From positions 124,001 through 188,000 of the forward strand of contig NZ_WTKP01000005.1 in NCBI RefSeq assembly GCF_009793355.1: a stretch of DNA of 64,000 nucleotides. The letters are read 5' to 3'. Each line of letters begins with the position of its first letter. Within the stretch, counting starts at the first letter, position 1. This document shows, one piece after another, positions 43,948 through 53,422 of the stretch. The position numbers were made by a program, and so were the translations under genes. Origin of the DNA: Vreelandella zhuhanensis. Lineage in GTDB: Bacteria; Pseudomonadota; Gammaproteobacteria; Pseudomonadales; Halomonadaceae. The notes below the pieces were generated by a model. That model did not search any database and was not told the origin of the DNA. It worked only from the letters and a program-made list of their open reading frames with translations.

Positions 43948-45020
43948 GACGCTCCCTCTTCGTCGTGGTGATCCTGTTCAGCATCGTACAATCTGCTGTG
44001 TTTATAACGTTCGTTGATTTCGCGCAAAAGCACCATGATGACCGCCGCCGCGGGCAGCGCCAGCAATACCCCGGTAAAACCGAACAGGCTGCCCCCCGCC
44101 AATACCGCGAAGATGACCGCCACCGGATGCAGGCCGATCTTGTCGCCCAGCAATTTGGGTTGCAACACCACGCTTTCGGCAGCTTGACCGAGCGAAAAGA
44201 CTGCGACTACTCCCAACACTGCCCACCAGGTACCGAACTGAAACAGTGCCACAATCAATGCCACACCGATCCCCACGATAAATCCCAGAAAAGGCACGAT
44301 ACTCACCAAACCAGCCACCAGGCCTATCAGCAGGCCAAAGTTCAACCCCATCAGCGTCAACCCGAGTGAATAAATGACTCCAAGGCACAACATGACAAGC
44401 AGCTGGCCACGCAAGAAGGCCGAAAGCACTTCATCACAGCGACTTAAAAGCCGAACGGCTTCCGGCTCCCACTGCCTAGGAATGAAACCAATGATGTTGG
44501 CATTCAGGCGCGTCCAGTCGAGCAATAGATAAAACGTGACCACCGGGATCAAGGCGAAATAGGTTATCCATGTGAGAAAGGCGGCGCCTGAACGACCCAC
44601 TTGCCCCAGCACTTGAGCCAGATACCCTCCTGCATCACGCCAATGTTCGGTCAGGATTTTCCGCAGATTGGCCAGTTCATTTTCCAGATCATACCCCGTC
44701 CATTCCCGTACCTGTGGCGCCAACTCCTGCTCCACCCAAGACAAAACGCCCGGAATCACCTCACCCGCTTCTTTTATCTGCTGCACGGTCAACGGAATCA
44801 GTATCAACAAGCTGAGCGACAGAATAATCAGCATCACAAGAAAGACACTGCTTACTGCAAAGGGGCGATTCATTCCCCAGCGTTCGAAACGATTCGCGAG
44901 AGGGTTGGCCAGATACGCCAGAATCATCCCGGCAATAAAGGGCATCAACACAGTATCCAGGCGGTACAGCAACCAACCCAGTCCAATGACGAGGATAATT
45001 CCCCACCACGATTTTTTCAT
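43944..45020 (-). CDS. AI-2E family transporter / PerM-like permease
   Basis: Polytopic inner-membrane protein of the AI-2E transporter (UPF0118) family, whose members have been linked to autoinducer or ion export; substrate unknown. The 358-residue product has about eight helices, including FIAGMILAYLANPLANRFE near the N-terminus, FALIPVVTFYLLLDW, and the family GLVSIVPFLGFIVGIG segment. AAGGAGAG fixes the start at 45020. It is upstream of and overlapping hda, and divergent from purM. Confidence 0.9.
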   Translation of the reverse strand: MKKSWWGIILVIGLGWLLYRLDTVLMPFIAGMILAYLANPLANRFERWGMNRPFAVSSVFLVMLIILSLSLLILIPLTVQQIKEAGEVIPGVLSWVEQELAPQVREWTGYDLENELANLRKILTEHWRDAGGYLAQVLGQVGRSGAAFLTWITYFALIPVVTFYLLLDWTRLNANIIGFIPRQWEPEAVRLLSRCDEVLSAFLRGQLLVMLCLGVIYSLGLTLMGLNFGLLIGLVAGLVSIVPFLGFIVGIGVALIVALFQFGTWWAVLGVVAVFSLGQAAESVVLQPKLLGDKIGLHPVAVIFAVLAGGSLFGFTGVLLALPAAAVIMVLLREINERYKHSRLYDAEQDHHDEEGAS

Positions 45021-45169
45021 GCGTAACTCTCCTTCCTGGATATGGCACCAGCGATGCGGGGCGCGCCACCTGATGCTACAATCTCGCCTCGCCATTGCTC
45101 AGCTCACCGGCATAGATTTGACTGGCCGGCATTACAAGCACTGTTATTTTTTGCTTTACAGGATACGTC

Positions 45170-46246
45170 ATGACCGAGACTTCCTCTTCGCAGCCTGCCA
45201 AGCCCTCCCTCAGTTACAAGGATGCCGGCGTCGACATCGATGCCGGCAATGCGCTGGTAGATCGCATCAAACACGTGGCCCGGCGCACTGCTCGTCCCGA
45301 AGTCATGGGTGGACTCGGTGGTTTTGGTGCCTTGTGCCAGCTACCCACCGGCTACAAGGAGCCGGTACTGGTATCGGGAACTGACGGTGTCGGCACCAAA
45401 TTACGCCTGGCAATGAACCTGGGTCGCCACGACACTATCGGCATCGACCTGGTAGCGATGTGTGTCAATGACTTGGTCGTGGCCGGTGCCGAGCCGCTGC
45501 TTTTCCTTGACTACTATGCCACGGGTAAGCTCGATGTGGATATCGCCGCTGATGTCGTGAGCGGTATCGGTAACGGCTGTGAACAGGCCGGCTGCGCCTT
45601 GGTGGGCGGTGAAACCGCTGAAATGCCCGGCATGTATGAAGGCAGCGACTATGACCTGGCGGGTTTTTGCGTCGGTGTCGTGGAAAAATCAGAAATTCTC
45701 GATGGCAGCAAGGTCGGCGCAGGAGACGTGCTGCTCGGCATGGCGTCTTCCGGTCCTCATTCAAACGGCTACTCACTGATTCGCAAGATACTCGAAATCA
45801 GTGACGCAGACCTGGCCATGGAGCTGGACGGCAGATCACTGGGCGATGCCCTGATGGCACCGACACGTATCTACGTCAAACCCTTGCTTTCCTTGCTCCG
45901 CGATAGCGATATTCCGGTACATGCCCTTTCACATATCACCGGGGGCGGGCTTCTGGAAAATATTCCGCGTGTGCTGCCTGACAACCTGGCGGCTCAGATC
46001 GACATGAATACCTGGCAGAGACCGGCCGTTTTTGACTGGCTGAAAACCCAGGGCAATGTTGATGAAACCGAAATGCACCGCGTCCTTAACTGTGGTATCG
46101 GCATGGTCATCGTGGTACCCGCGGAGAAAGCCGACCAGGCCCGGGCGCATCTTCAAGCGCAAGGTGAAAGCGTTTATCGAATCGGCAATATCGTGACCCG
46201 CGAAGAAGGAGCCGAGGCCGTTGTACTGGAGAACCTCCCGGCATGA
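45170..46246 (+). CDS. purM: Phosphoribosylformylglycinamidine cyclo-ligase (AIR synthetase)
   Basis: Fifth step of de novo purine synthesis: FGAM plus ATP to AIR. The 358-residue product has [31 protein letters not shown], the ATP-binding [32 protein letters not shown], and [16 protein letters not shown]. It is near the E. coli length (345). ACAGGATACG is the ribosome site. It overlaps purN by four bases. No PurR-type operator was recognised in the 149-base upstream gap. Confidence 0.97.
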   Translation: MTETSSSQPAKPSLSYKDAGVDIDAGNALVDRIKHVARRTARPEVMGGLGGFGALCQLPTGYKEPVLVSGTDGVGTKLRLAMNLGRHDTIGIDLVAMCVNDLVVAGAEPLLFLDYYATGKLDVDIAADVVSGIGNGCEQAGCALVGGETAEMPGMYEGSDYDLAGFCVGVVEKSEILDGSKVGAGDVLLGMASSGPHSNGYSLIRKILEISDADLAMELDGRSLGDALMAPTRIYVKPLLSLLRDSDIPVHALSHITGGGLLENIPRVLPDNLAAQIDMNTWQRPAVFDWLKTQGNVDETEMHRVLNCGIGMVIVVPAEKADQARAHLQAQGESVYRIGNIVTREEGAEAVVLENLPA

Positions 46247-46974
46247 GCATTCCTGAATTTGGCAGCGACACCCTCAACGATCTCACGCCCGACCCCACCG
46301 AAAAACGTCGGGTCGTGGTACTGATTTCCGGCAATGGCAGCAACCTGCAAGCGCTGATCGATGCCCAGTCTCACGACCGCCTGAGCGGTGAGATCGTGGC
46401 GGTGATTTCCAATGAACCTGGGGCTTACGGCCTGAAACGGGCTCACGAGGCCGGTATTGATGCCGTCGCTCTGCCGCATCGCGAATACGATAGCCGCGAA
46501 GCGTACGACAGTGCCTTGATAACCGTCATCGAGCGGCATGAACCGGACTTGATCGTACTCTCGGGTTTCATGCGCATCTTGAGCCCACACTTCGTGGAAC
46601 GTTACGAAGGCCGCATGCTCAACATTCACCCCTCGTTGCTGCCGGCGTACCAAGGGCTCAATACCCATGCCCGCGCCTTGGCCGATGGAATCACCGAACA
46701 TGGCTGCAGCGTACACTTCGTCACAGAAGAACTGGATGGCGGACCGGTAGCGATACAGGCAGTGGTCAATGTAGAGGCAGGAGAAAGCGAAGAAAGCCTC
46801 ACGGAAAAGATTCATGCCCGCGAGCATCTGATTCTTCCTATCGCGGTTAATTGGTTTCTGGAAGGACGCCTGCAGTTCGCCGGTGACAGCGCCACCATTG
46901 ATGGTATGACACTTCCCCGTCATGGCATGCGTTTGTCTCACCAGGATGCCGCCGAGGAACTCGACGAAACTTGA
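46243..46974 (+). CDS. purN: Phosphoribosylglycinamide formyltransferase
   Basis: Uses 10-formyl-tetrahydrofolate to formylate GAR, the third step of purine synthesis. The 243-residue product has [30 protein letters not shown], the catalytic block [21 protein letters not shown] and [16 protein letters not shown]. It is ~30 residues longer than E. coli PurN, mainly from a 20-residue acidic N-terminal extension and an acidic C-terminus. The overlapping ATGA with purM supports the start. Confidence 0.96.
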   Translation: MSIPEFGSDTLNDLTPDPTEKRRVVVLISGNGSNLQALIDAQSHDRLSGEIVAVISNEPGAYGLKRAHEAGIDAVALPHREYDSREAYDSALITVIERHEPDLIVLSGFMRILSPHFVERYEGRMLNIHPSLLPAYQGLNTHARALADGITEHGCSVHFVTEELDGGPVAIQAVVNVEAGESEESLTEKIHAREHLILPIAVNWFLEGRLQFAGDSATIDGMTLPRHGMRLSHQDAAEELDET

Positions 46975-47009
46975 CTAGCCGGTAGCATGCCGATGCACCA
47001 GTGACACGA

Positions 47010-47040
47010 CAAAGGGCGACTTGATCAAAGTCGCCCTTTG
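47010..47040 (+). terminator. Hairpin after purN
   Basis: A perfect 13-bp stem (CAAAGGGCGACTT with AAGTCGCCCTTTG) lies 36 bases past the purN stop. T residues downstream are few, so it may act as a terminator of the convergent purN and dcd transcripts or as an mRNA-stabilising hairpin. Confidence 0.6.
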
Positions 47041-47075
47041 CACTTTCTATAGGCAGGCGGGCGGTCGCGCAATGC

Positions 47076-47642
47076 TCAGGTGCGTGGCAGAGTAACCCCG
47101 CGCTGCCCCATGTATTTTCCGCCACGATCTTTGTAAGAGGTTTCACAGACCTCGTCAGACTCCAGAAATAGCATCTGCGCCACACCTTCATGCGCGTAAA
47201 TCTTGGCCGGCAAGTTTGTAGTGTTGGAAAACTCCAGCGTCACATGCCCTTCCCACTCCGGTTCAAGCGGTGTGACATTGACGATAATACCGCAACGCGC
47301 ATAAGTGGATTTTCCCAGGCAGATAGTCAACACACTCCGAGGGATACGGAAATATTCCACCGTTCTGGCCAACGCGAAGGAGTTAGGCGGAATGATGCAC
47401 ACATCACCCTTGATATCGACAAAACTTTTTTCATCGAATGCCTTGGGGTCCACCACCGCCGAATAGATATTGGTAAATACTTTGAATTCATCAGCACAGC
47501 GCACATCGTAGCCGTAGCTGGACGTGCCATAGGAGATGACACGCCGCTCATCGACGTAGCGCACCTGTTCTGACTCGAACGGTTCGATCATTGCCTGGCG
47601 TTCGGCCATGCGCCGTATCCAATTGTCTGACTTGATACTCAT
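47076..47642 (-). CDS. dcd: dCTP deaminase
   Basis: Deaminates dCTP to dUTP, the main route to dTTP in many gammaproteobacteria. The 188-residue product has [35 protein letters not shown], the nucleotide-binding [21 protein letters not shown] region and a C-terminal KYMGQRGV. Length matches E. coli (193). It follows apbC by 12 bases, a pairing also common in Pseudomonas. Confidence 0.97.
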   Translation of the reverse strand: MSIKSDNWIRRMAERQAMIEPFESEQVRYVDERRVISYGTSSYGYDVRCADEFKVFTNIYSAVVDPKAFDEKSFVDIKGDVCIIPPNSFALARTVEYFRIPRSVLTICLGKSTYARCGIIVNVTPLEPEWEGHVTLEFSNTTNLPAKIYAHEGVAQMLFLESDEVCETSYKDRGGKYMGQRGVTLPRT

Positions 47643-47654
47643 GGGTTGAAGTTG

Positions 47655-48458
47655 TCACTCACTAAAAGAAATCGAGGGGCCGTCATGGGACTGGCCGGCT
47701 ACTTGTTCCGCCACTTGCTTGGCGATCTCGCCGAATGTCTTGCTGATGTCGCTTTCCGGCTCGGAGACTACACTGGGATGCCCTGCATCCGCCAGCTCAC
47801 GAATCGACAACGCCAATGGGAGCCTTCCTAATACCTGGGTGTCGTATTCTTCAGCAATGCGATCGCCGCCGCCGGTGCCAAAAATAGCTGCTTGATGGCC
47901 GCATTTTTCACATTGATAAAGGCTCATGTTCTCGACGATGCCGAGTACCGGTACATTGACCTTGCGGAACATTTCAATCCCCTTGCGGGCATCGAGTAAC
48001 GCAATGTCCTGGGGAGTAGTGACGATAACCGCGCCAGATACCGGTACACGTTGCGATAACGTCAACTGAATGTCGCCGGTGCCTGGCGGCATGTCGATCA
48101 ACAGGAAATCCAGGTTGTCCCACAGCGTCTGGGTCAACAGCTGCTGGAACGCCCCTACTACCATCGGCCCTCGCCACACCATGGGCTCCCGAGTGTTCAC
48201 CAGAAATGCCATCGACATGGCCTGAATGCCATGCGCCTGCATCGGATGAAAATGTTTCTCACCAGCGGGTTTCGGGCGGGCGCCCTCTTTCACGCCCAGC
48301 ATCTGCGCCTGGCTGGGACCGTAAATATCCGCATCCAGTACTCCAACCCGATAGCCTTGTGCCGATAAGGCCAGTGCCAGGTTGACGGTTACAGTGGATT
48401 TGCCCACGCCTCCCTTACCGGAAGCCACGGCCACGATATGCTTGACGCCATCAATCAC
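47655..48458 (-). CDS. apbC: Iron-sulfur cluster carrier ATPase ApbC/Mrp
   Basis: Cytoplasmic P-loop NTPase that binds and delivers [4Fe-4S] clusters. The 267-residue product has the deviant Walker A VASGKGGVGKSTV, LDADIYGPSQAQMLG, LLIDMPPGTGDIQLTL, and the cluster-binding CxxC in YQCEKCGH. It lacks the N-terminal MIP18/DUF59 domain found in E. coli Mrp. The start is at 48458, beside a short intergenic region with a terminator-like hairpin. Co-oriented with dcd. Confidence 0.95.
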   Translation of the reverse strand: MIDGVKHIVAVASGKGGVGKSTVTVNLALALSAQGYRVGVLDADIYGPSQAQMLGVKEGARPKPAGEKHFHPMQAHGIQAMSMAFLVNTREPMVWRGPMVVGAFQQLLTQTLWDNLDFLLIDMPPGTGDIQLTLSQRVPVSGAVIVTTPQDIALLDARKGIEMFRKVNVPVLGIVENMSLYQCEKCGHQAAIFGTGGGDRIAEEYDTQVLGRLPLALSIRELADAGHPSVVSEPESDISKTFGEIAKQVAEQVAGQSHDGPSISFSE

Positions 48459-48546
48459 ATGCTTCTCCTTGGTTAACCGATGACGTTCTCACCTGAGTCG
48501 GCGATGATAACGCTCGCCACCGGTTTCATAAATACATATCACAAAC

Positions 48547-48582
48547 ACGAACGGCAGCCTCCCCTTGCAAGCTGCCGTTCGT
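48547..48582 (-). terminator. Hairpin downstream of the coiled-coil gene
   Basis: A perfect 12-bp stem (ACGAACGGCAGC with GCTGCCGTTCGT, loop of 12) lies ~35 bases after the stop of the minus-strand coiled-coil gene and ~90 before the apbC start. The following T run on the minus strand is interrupted (GTTTGTG), so termination is likely but imperfect. Confidence 0.6.
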
Positions 48583-48618
48583 GCCATGATCAATCAGGAA
48601 CTAACGCTACTATAAAGC

Positions 48619-50028
48619 TCAGTTCTGCTCTTGTTCCTGAGCTTGTTGCTCTTCTTCCTGTTGATTCTCTTGTTGCTCGCCTTGAGCTTGCTGATCTTGT
48701 TCCTGCTGACCCTCTTGTTGCTCGCCTTGAGCTTGCTGCTGGCCTTGTGCCTCGGACTGCGCCTGGTCTTGGGAAGCACCATCCATTTCAGTGCTGGTGC
48801 TCTCCATCCGCGTTTCCAGCGTGCTCAATTCTTCACGCCAGTCGCGTAATTGAGTTTCAAGGCGCTCCAGCTGGTTTTCACGCTCCTCCACTTGACCTTC
48901 AATCATCGCCAGTTCTTCGCGACCGATATCTATCGCCAGCATGAGATCTTCCATTTCCGAGCGCACCTGATCGATGCTATCTTGCTCTTCCTGGCGCAGC
49001 GCCTGGAGTTCTTCAACTTCCGATTGCAGTTCATCGCGCTCATTGGTCAAGGTCGTTTGCTGGCGGGACAGCACTTCCACCTCTGATTCACGCACCTGAA
49101 TCTGTTGTTCGAGTTCGTTTAAGCGCGACTGAGCCTGCTCCATTTCGGACTGCATCTCTTGTAGCGCCTGTTCAGCTTCATTGCGCTCTTCGACTAGTTG
49201 CTGACGTTCCTCTTCGGCTTGTTGGCGAGCTTGCTCCGCTTCTTGCCGTGCTGCTTCAGCGCTTTGACGTGCTTCTTCAGCTTGCTGGCGAGCCGCCTGG
49301 GCTTCATCACGAGCCTGCTCGACCCGTTCAAGCTCTTGTTGCAGCGACGCCAGTTCAGCAGCGGCCTCTTCCTGTTCGGTACGCAATTCCTCTATTTCAG
49401 TTTGCAGCGCATCACGCTCCGCCGTCAACGCATCCAGCTGCTGTTGAGTGCTGGCAACATCGCTTTCGGCCTTCGCCAATTGCTCTTCGACCTGGGCCTG
49501 TTCTTCATGCAGTACAGCCATTTCGCCACGCAAGCTTTCCAGTTCCATTTCAGCCTCTTCCACTTCGGAAAGCTGCTGGGATAATGCCTGGTTTTCACTT
49601 TGCAAGGTTTCCACACGTGTTTCGAGTGTCTCGACCTCATCCCCACGAGACCCTGCGGTGGATTGCGCCAAAACCGCCCAGATCACGGCTATCGCAGCGA
49701 TCCCGGCAATTCCTCTAACCCGGTTATCCTGAAACAAGGCTTTAGTGCTCGGTTTTTGAGCGGAAGAACCGCCTGACGCACCCGGCGAAGCATTGTTACC
49801 TTTGGAACCGCCACCCCCAGAACCGCCGCTGCCACCCGTGGAACCGCCACCTGACGAGCTGCTAGTCGTGGAGCCAGTCGTTGTGGAACCAGTGCCGGTA
49901 CCTGTGGAACCGTTCTTGGGTGGTTCGCTCTTTGTCGAAGAAGTAGTTGAAGAAGCTTTTTTGGATGAATCGTTCTTGGATGGATCGTTTTTGGGTTGAT
50001 TGTTATCCGGGGTGTTTGTGTCCGACAT
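48619..50028 (-). CDS. Membrane-anchored long coiled-coil protein with disordered head and Gln/Glu tail
   Basis: Not a recognised family. The 469-residue product from 50028 (AAGGACG upstream) has four parts. Residues ~1-95 are disordered and rich in Ser, Thr, Gly, Asn and Lys. A single membrane helix follows at ~105-122 (GIAGIAAIAVIWAVLAQS). Then comes a ~300-residue acidic coiled coil dominated by Glu, Gln, Ala and Arg. The tail (~426-469) is Gln/Glu-rich with repeated AQGEQQE units. With no cleavable signal, it is probably bitopic. A scaffold or envelope-spacing role is possible, but the low-complexity composition makes homology claims unsafe. Confidence 0.85.
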   Translation of the reverse strand: MSDTNTPDNNQPKNDPSKNDSSKKASSTTSSTKSEPPKNGSTGTGTGSTTTGSTTSSSSGGGSTGGSGGSGGGGSKGNNASPGASGGSSAQKPSTKALFQDNRVRGIAGIAAIAVIWAVLAQSTAGSRGDEVETLETRVETLQSENQALSQQLSEVEEAEMELESLRGEMAVLHEEQAQVEEQLAKAESDVASTQQQLDALTAERDALQTEIEELRTEQEEAAAELASLQQELERVEQARDEAQAARQQAEEARQSAEAARQEAEQARQQAEEERQQLVEERNEAEQALQEMQSEMEQAQSRLNELEQQIQVRESEVEVLSRQQTTLTNERDELQSEVEELQALRQEEQDSIDQVRSEMEDLMLAIDIGREELAMIEGQVEERENQLERLETQLRDWREELSTLETRMESTSTEMDGASQDQAQSEAQGQQQAQGEQQEGQQEQDQQAQGEQQENQQEEEQQAQEQEQN

Positions 50029-50357
50029 CGTCCTTCCCTCTTGTTGATCCGAGCAGTGAGTGCTGATTCTCACAACAGGCTATTGAATAGCCTGTTGCAA
50101 GCGATACATATGATTACCTCCTTAATAGCATACACAGCCAAACGCTACTGAACAGCCGTAACGAGGTAATCCAGCGTTGAATTTTTTTAAGCAGAACAGC
50201 AAGAGATCAGCACCGCCCTTGAGCCTGCCCACTTTAATCCTCCCGAATGCCATCCTTCCATCTCTGGTATGAGCTGATCCAGGATGGTCCTCCGTCCCCC
50301 GACGTTCTATCTTGATTGAGACACCTTGAGTCACTCACAGCCGACAGTGGAGCTTTC
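50029..50357. promoter_or_regulatory. Divergent intergenic region with a perfect dyad
   Basis: About 330 bases between the coiled-coil gene and phhB. The main feature is a perfect inverted repeat with 12-base arms around a single G (50073-50097, arm CAACAGGCTATT). It lies 45-69 bases upstream of the coiled-coil start and is not followed by a T run, so it looks like an operator or leader hairpin. No TyrR/PhhR-type box was recognised for phhB. A small minus-strand frame here is not convincing as a gene. Confidence 0.6.
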
Positions 50358-50696
50358 ATGACCAGCCTATCCCAGCAAAAATGTGAAGCATGCAGTGCCG
50401 AGGCCACTCCCTTGACCCGTGAACAAAGCGAGGCACTACTAAAGGAGGTTCCCGAGTGGCGGATTGTCGAGCACGATGGCATCATGAAGCTTATGCGAAG
50501 CTTTACGTTTCGTGATTTTGCCGAGGCCTTGGCATTCACCCAAGGCGTCGGCGACATTGCCGAGCAGGCCGGCCACCATCCGGAAATTACCACCGAGTGG
50601 GGCAAAGCCACCGTGACATGGTGGTCACATGCCATCAGCGGCCTGCATCGCAATGACTTCATTCTTGCCGCCAGAACCGACGAGGTAGCCAACTAA
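50358..50696 (+). CDS. phhB: Pterin-4a-carbinolamine dehydratase
   Basis: Regenerates the tetrahydropterin cofactor of phenylalanine hydroxylase by dehydrating the 4a-carbinolamine. The 112-residue product has the conserved [32 protein letters not shown] active-site region, where His-His and Trp residues line the site (around residues 74-100). The N-terminal [12 protein letters not shown] is common in Pseudomonas PhhB. GTGGAGC precedes the ATG at 50358. Its stop is immediately followed by the ATG of the aminotransferase. No phhA gene is in this window. Confidence 0.93.
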   Translation: MTSLSQQKCEACSAEATPLTREQSEALLKEVPEWRIVEHDGIMKLMRSFTFRDFAEALAFTQGVGDIAEQAGHHPEITTEWGKATVTWWSHAISGLHRNDFILAARTDEVAN

Positions 50697-51887
50697 ATGT
50701 TCGAGCAAATTGAGCGAGTCCCGGGAGATGCAATCCTCGGGCTGATCGAAGCCTTCAAGAAAGATACCAACCCGCAGAAAGTGGATCTTGGCGTTGGCGT
50801 TTACCGCGATTCGCAAGGTAACACGCCGATCATGCGTGCCGTCAAAGAAGCGGAAGCTCGCCTGCTCAAGAATGAAACCACCAAGACCTACATCGGCTCC
50901 CATGGAGCACCCGCCTATGGCAATGTGGTGCTGCCGATGGTGCTCGGTGAAAACTCGCCGGTACTCGACGCAGGCCGTGCCAGCGCCACCCAGTCACCGG
51001 GCGGAACAGGTGCCCTGCGCCTAGCGGCTGATTTCATCGCCACGCAGCTTCCCGGCAAGGACATCTGGGTCAGTGACCCAACTTGGCCGAACCACTTGGG
51101 AATCTTCCCCGCCGCGGGTATCAAACTGCACAAGTACCCTTATGTGGACGCGGACAACCGCCTGGATTTCGACGGCATGCTGTCGGCGCTCAAGCAGATT
51201 CCTGAAGGCGATGTTGTGCTGCTGCACGCTTGCTGTCACAACCCCACAGGGTTCGATCTTTCGCAAGATCAATGGAAGCAAGTACTGGAAGTAGTGCGTG
51301 AGCGCAATCTTTTGCCATTGGTGGATTTCGCCTATCAGGGCTTTGGTGAAGGCCTGGATGAAGACGCCTATGGCGTTCGTCTGCTGGCTGAATCACTGGA
51401 TGAAATGATCATCACCAGCTCCTGCTCCAAGAACTTCGGCATCTATTGCGAACGTACCGGTTGCTTGATCATGGTGGCCAAAGACAACGAGCAGATGGAA
51501 AACGTGCGCTCTCAGATTGCCATCGTGGCACGGGAAAACTATTCCAACCCGCCGGCACATGGCGGCTCCATCGTCAGTGAAATTCTGAGTTCCGACGATC
51601 TGATTCCCGTCTGGCGCGACGAACTCACTGAAATGCGCGACCGTATCAATACCCTACGGCGCGATTTCGTTGAGGCTCTGAAGCCCTACGGCCTGGATCA
51701 GAAGTACGCTTGTATCGCCGAACAGCGCGGCATGTTTTCCTATACCGGCCTCACCCCGGAGCAGGTAGACCGGTTGCGTGACGAATTCGGTATCTACATG
51801 GTCCGCTCCGGCCGCGCCAATGTGGCGGGTTTCTCGCACGAAAACCTGCCCTACCTGGCTAAGGCCTTTGCGGCGGTCAATAGCTGA
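50697..51887 (+). CDS. phhC: Aromatic amino acid aminotransferase (PhhC/TyrB type)
   Basis: Class I PLP aminotransferase acting on tyrosine, phenylalanine or aspartate. The 396-residue product has LGVGVYRDSQGNTPIM, TQSPGGTGALRLAADF, HACCHNPTGFDLS, the PLP lysine in SSCSKNFGIYCERTG and the C-terminal EQRGMFSYTGLTPEQV and SGRANVAGF. Adjacent translation with phhB (no gap) supports the PhhC role in tyrosine catabolism rather than plain AspC, but substrate preference cannot be read with certainty. Confidence 0.93.
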   Translation: MFEQIERVPGDAILGLIEAFKKDTNPQKVDLGVGVYRDSQGNTPIMRAVKEAEARLLKNETTKTYIGSHGAPAYGNVVLPMVLGENSPVLDAGRASATQSPGGTGALRLAADFIATQLPGKDIWVSDPTWPNHLGIFPAAGIKLHKYPYVDADNRLDFDGMLSALKQIPEGDVVLLHACCHNPTGFDLSQDQWKQVLEVVRERNLLPLVDFAYQGFGEGLDEDAYGVRLLAESLDEMIITSSCSKNFGIYCERTGCLIMVAKDNEQMENVRSQIAIVARENYSNPPAHGGSIVSEILSSDDLIPVWRDELTEMRDRINTLRRDFVEALKPYGLDQKYACIAEQRGMFSYTGLTPEQVDRLRDEFGIYMVRSGRANVAGFSHENLPYLAKAFAAVNS

Positions 51888-51920
51888 TAGCTAATTAGAT
51901 GATATAAGCGGTACAAAAAT

Positions 51921-51956
51921 GCCCGAGGCTCATTTCATGGCCTCGGGCGTTTTTTT
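51921..51956. terminator. Intrinsic terminator after phhC
   Basis: GCCCGAGGC and GCCTCGGGC form a 9-bp stem followed by seven T. An A run on the left also makes it usable for the convergent MATE gene. Confidence 0.93.
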
Positions 51957-51980
51957 ATGCAGATTTCAAGCATGGGTCGT

Positions 51981-53339
51981 TCAGGCTTGGGGTTCAACCT
52001 GCTGCGGTTTGCCGGAAAGCATCGTCATCAACACACGCCAGGCCATCAGGCCGGCAAACAGATTGCCGATTGCCGCCCCCAGAGCCAGACCGGCGAAACC
52101 GCCGAGTTGAGCACCGACCCACAAACAGGGTAGGTAACAGATAAACAGCCGAGCGGCAGAAAGCAGCATGGCGCGTAACGGCCAACCCAGCGCATTGCCC
52201 GCCGAGACCACCAACATGCACACCCCCAAGGCGGCATAGCTGGGGAGTAAAAAACGTATCAGCAAGGCGAGTTCGGATTGAACGTCGGGATTGCCCGACA
52301 GCGCCAAGGCCACCCAGGGCGCCAACACTGCCATTAGCGTGCCCAACGCCAACTGCCACACCACCGCCACCTTCAACGCCAAGTACAGCAGCCGCTTAAT
52401 CTGCATCCAATCGCCCGCCCCGTAACAACGCCCCAACCAGGGGGGAAGCGACATGGTCATGGCCAGAATCACCATCAGCGAGAGCGTTTCCAGGCGGCTG
52501 GCAAGCCCCCAGGCTGCCACATAGGTCTCACCCAGTCCCGCCACCACGTAAATTGCCAGCATGGCGGCCAACGGCGGCATCAGTTGACTGACCATGGCCG
52601 GCCCTGCAATTCCGGTAAAAGGGCCTGCCGAACGCAAGAATTCAGGCCATAACTGATGGCGCGTGAGCCAGTCGGTTCTGTTGAGCTTCAAGCCGACTAT
52701 CAGCAAGCCACTACTGAAGGCAATTACCGTTGCCCAAGCCGCTCCCGGCAGCCCCATACCTTGCCAGTCACCCATCCCGAAAATCAATATTGGGTCCATC
52801 ACGAGGTTGATGAGGCTGCTCAGCACCATCATCTTGCCCGGCAAGCGCGTATCGCCATGGGCGCGAAACAGGCTATAGCCAAAATACAACAGTGCTCCCA
52901 GCCAAGCCGCCAGCAGCTGAGGTGCCCAATAATCGCCAATCAAGCCAAGCGTTGCGGTATCCGCCCCCAACAACCTGAACAGAGACACGTGAAAGGCCCA
53001 AAGCAGCACCCCCAGCAATGCGATGGTGACGCCACCGATCATCATCACCAAACTGCTCAGGCGGCGTGCTCGGGCATTTTCCCCGGCACCTAGCGCACGG
53101 GAAATCAAGGCGGCGATGGCAATGCCCAACCCTACCTGAATGCCGATGATCAGAAACGAAAGCGGAAAGGTGAATGATAATGCCGCCAATGGTGCGGTAC
53201 CCAAACGCGCGATGAAGGCACTGTCCACCAGTTGAAAGCCCAGTAGGGCCAGCACGCCGATGGCCATGGGCCACGTCTGCCGCCAAAGGGTAAGCGCCAA
53301 TGAAGAGGCTGATGTTGCTTGATGCTTTACGTCTACCAC
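51981..53339 (-). CDS. MATE-family efflux transporter (DinF/NorM-like)
   Basis: Inner-membrane sodium- or proton-driven multidrug exporter. The product (~452 residues) has 12 hydrophobic helices in two homologous halves. Characteristic stretches are LALTLWRQTWPMAIGVLALLG, VDSAFIARLGTAPLAALSFTFP and GLGIAIAALISRALGAGENARARR. The GTG at 53339 has GGGAG at a good distance; another GTG at 53345 is two codons upstream, and no ATG is close. The gene lies just past a strong terminator for yceI, so it probably depends on readthrough or a promoter inside that hairpin region. Substrate unknown. Confidence 0.88.
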   Translation of the reverse strand: MVDVKHQATSASSLALTLWRQTWPMAIGVLALLGFQLVDSAFIARLGTAPLAALSFTFPLSFLIIGIQVGLGIAIAALISRALGAGENARARRLSSLVMMIGGVTIALLGVLLWAFHVSLFRLLGADTATLGLIGDYWAPQLLAAWLGALLYFGYSLFRAHGDTRLPGKMMVLSSLINLVMDPILIFGMGDWQGMGLPGAAWATVIAFSSGLLIVGLKLNRTDWLTRHQLWPEFLRSAGPFTGIAGPAMVSQLMPPLAAMLAIYVVAGLGETYVAAWGLASRLETLSLMVILAMTMSLPPWLGRCYGAGDWMQIKRLLYLALKVAVVWQLALGTLMAVLAPWVALALSGNPDVQSELALLIRFLLPSYAALGVCMLVVSAGNALGWPLRAMLLSAARLFICYLPCLWVGAQLGGFAGLALGAAIGNLFAGLMAWRVLMTMLSGKPQQVEPQA

Positions 53340-53363
53340 GGCCACTCCCGTCTCAATGCATAA

Positions 53364-53404
53364 AACGCCACCACCCCCGGAGAAAATCCGGGGGTGGTGG
53401 CGTT
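53364..53404 (-). terminator. Very strong intrinsic terminator between yceI and the MATE gene
   Basis: A perfect 18-bp stem (53364-53381 with 53387-53404, loop GAAAA) is followed by four T on the minus strand. It ends about 25 bases before the MATE start codon. Confidence 0.92.
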
Positions 53405-53422
53405 AGTATGACGCTTTTTTCG

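Noticed and set aside
48481..48496. 16-base sequence TGACGTTCTCACCTGA also present in the tnpB 3' region (near 54753)
   Set aside because: One shared 16-mer in a 64-kb window is expected about once by chance, and the flanks do not match. It is not treated as an element remnant.
50122..50334. Small minus-strand frame between the coiled-coil gene and phhB
   Set aside because: No convincing ribosome site, no recognisable domain, and composition like intergenic DNA.
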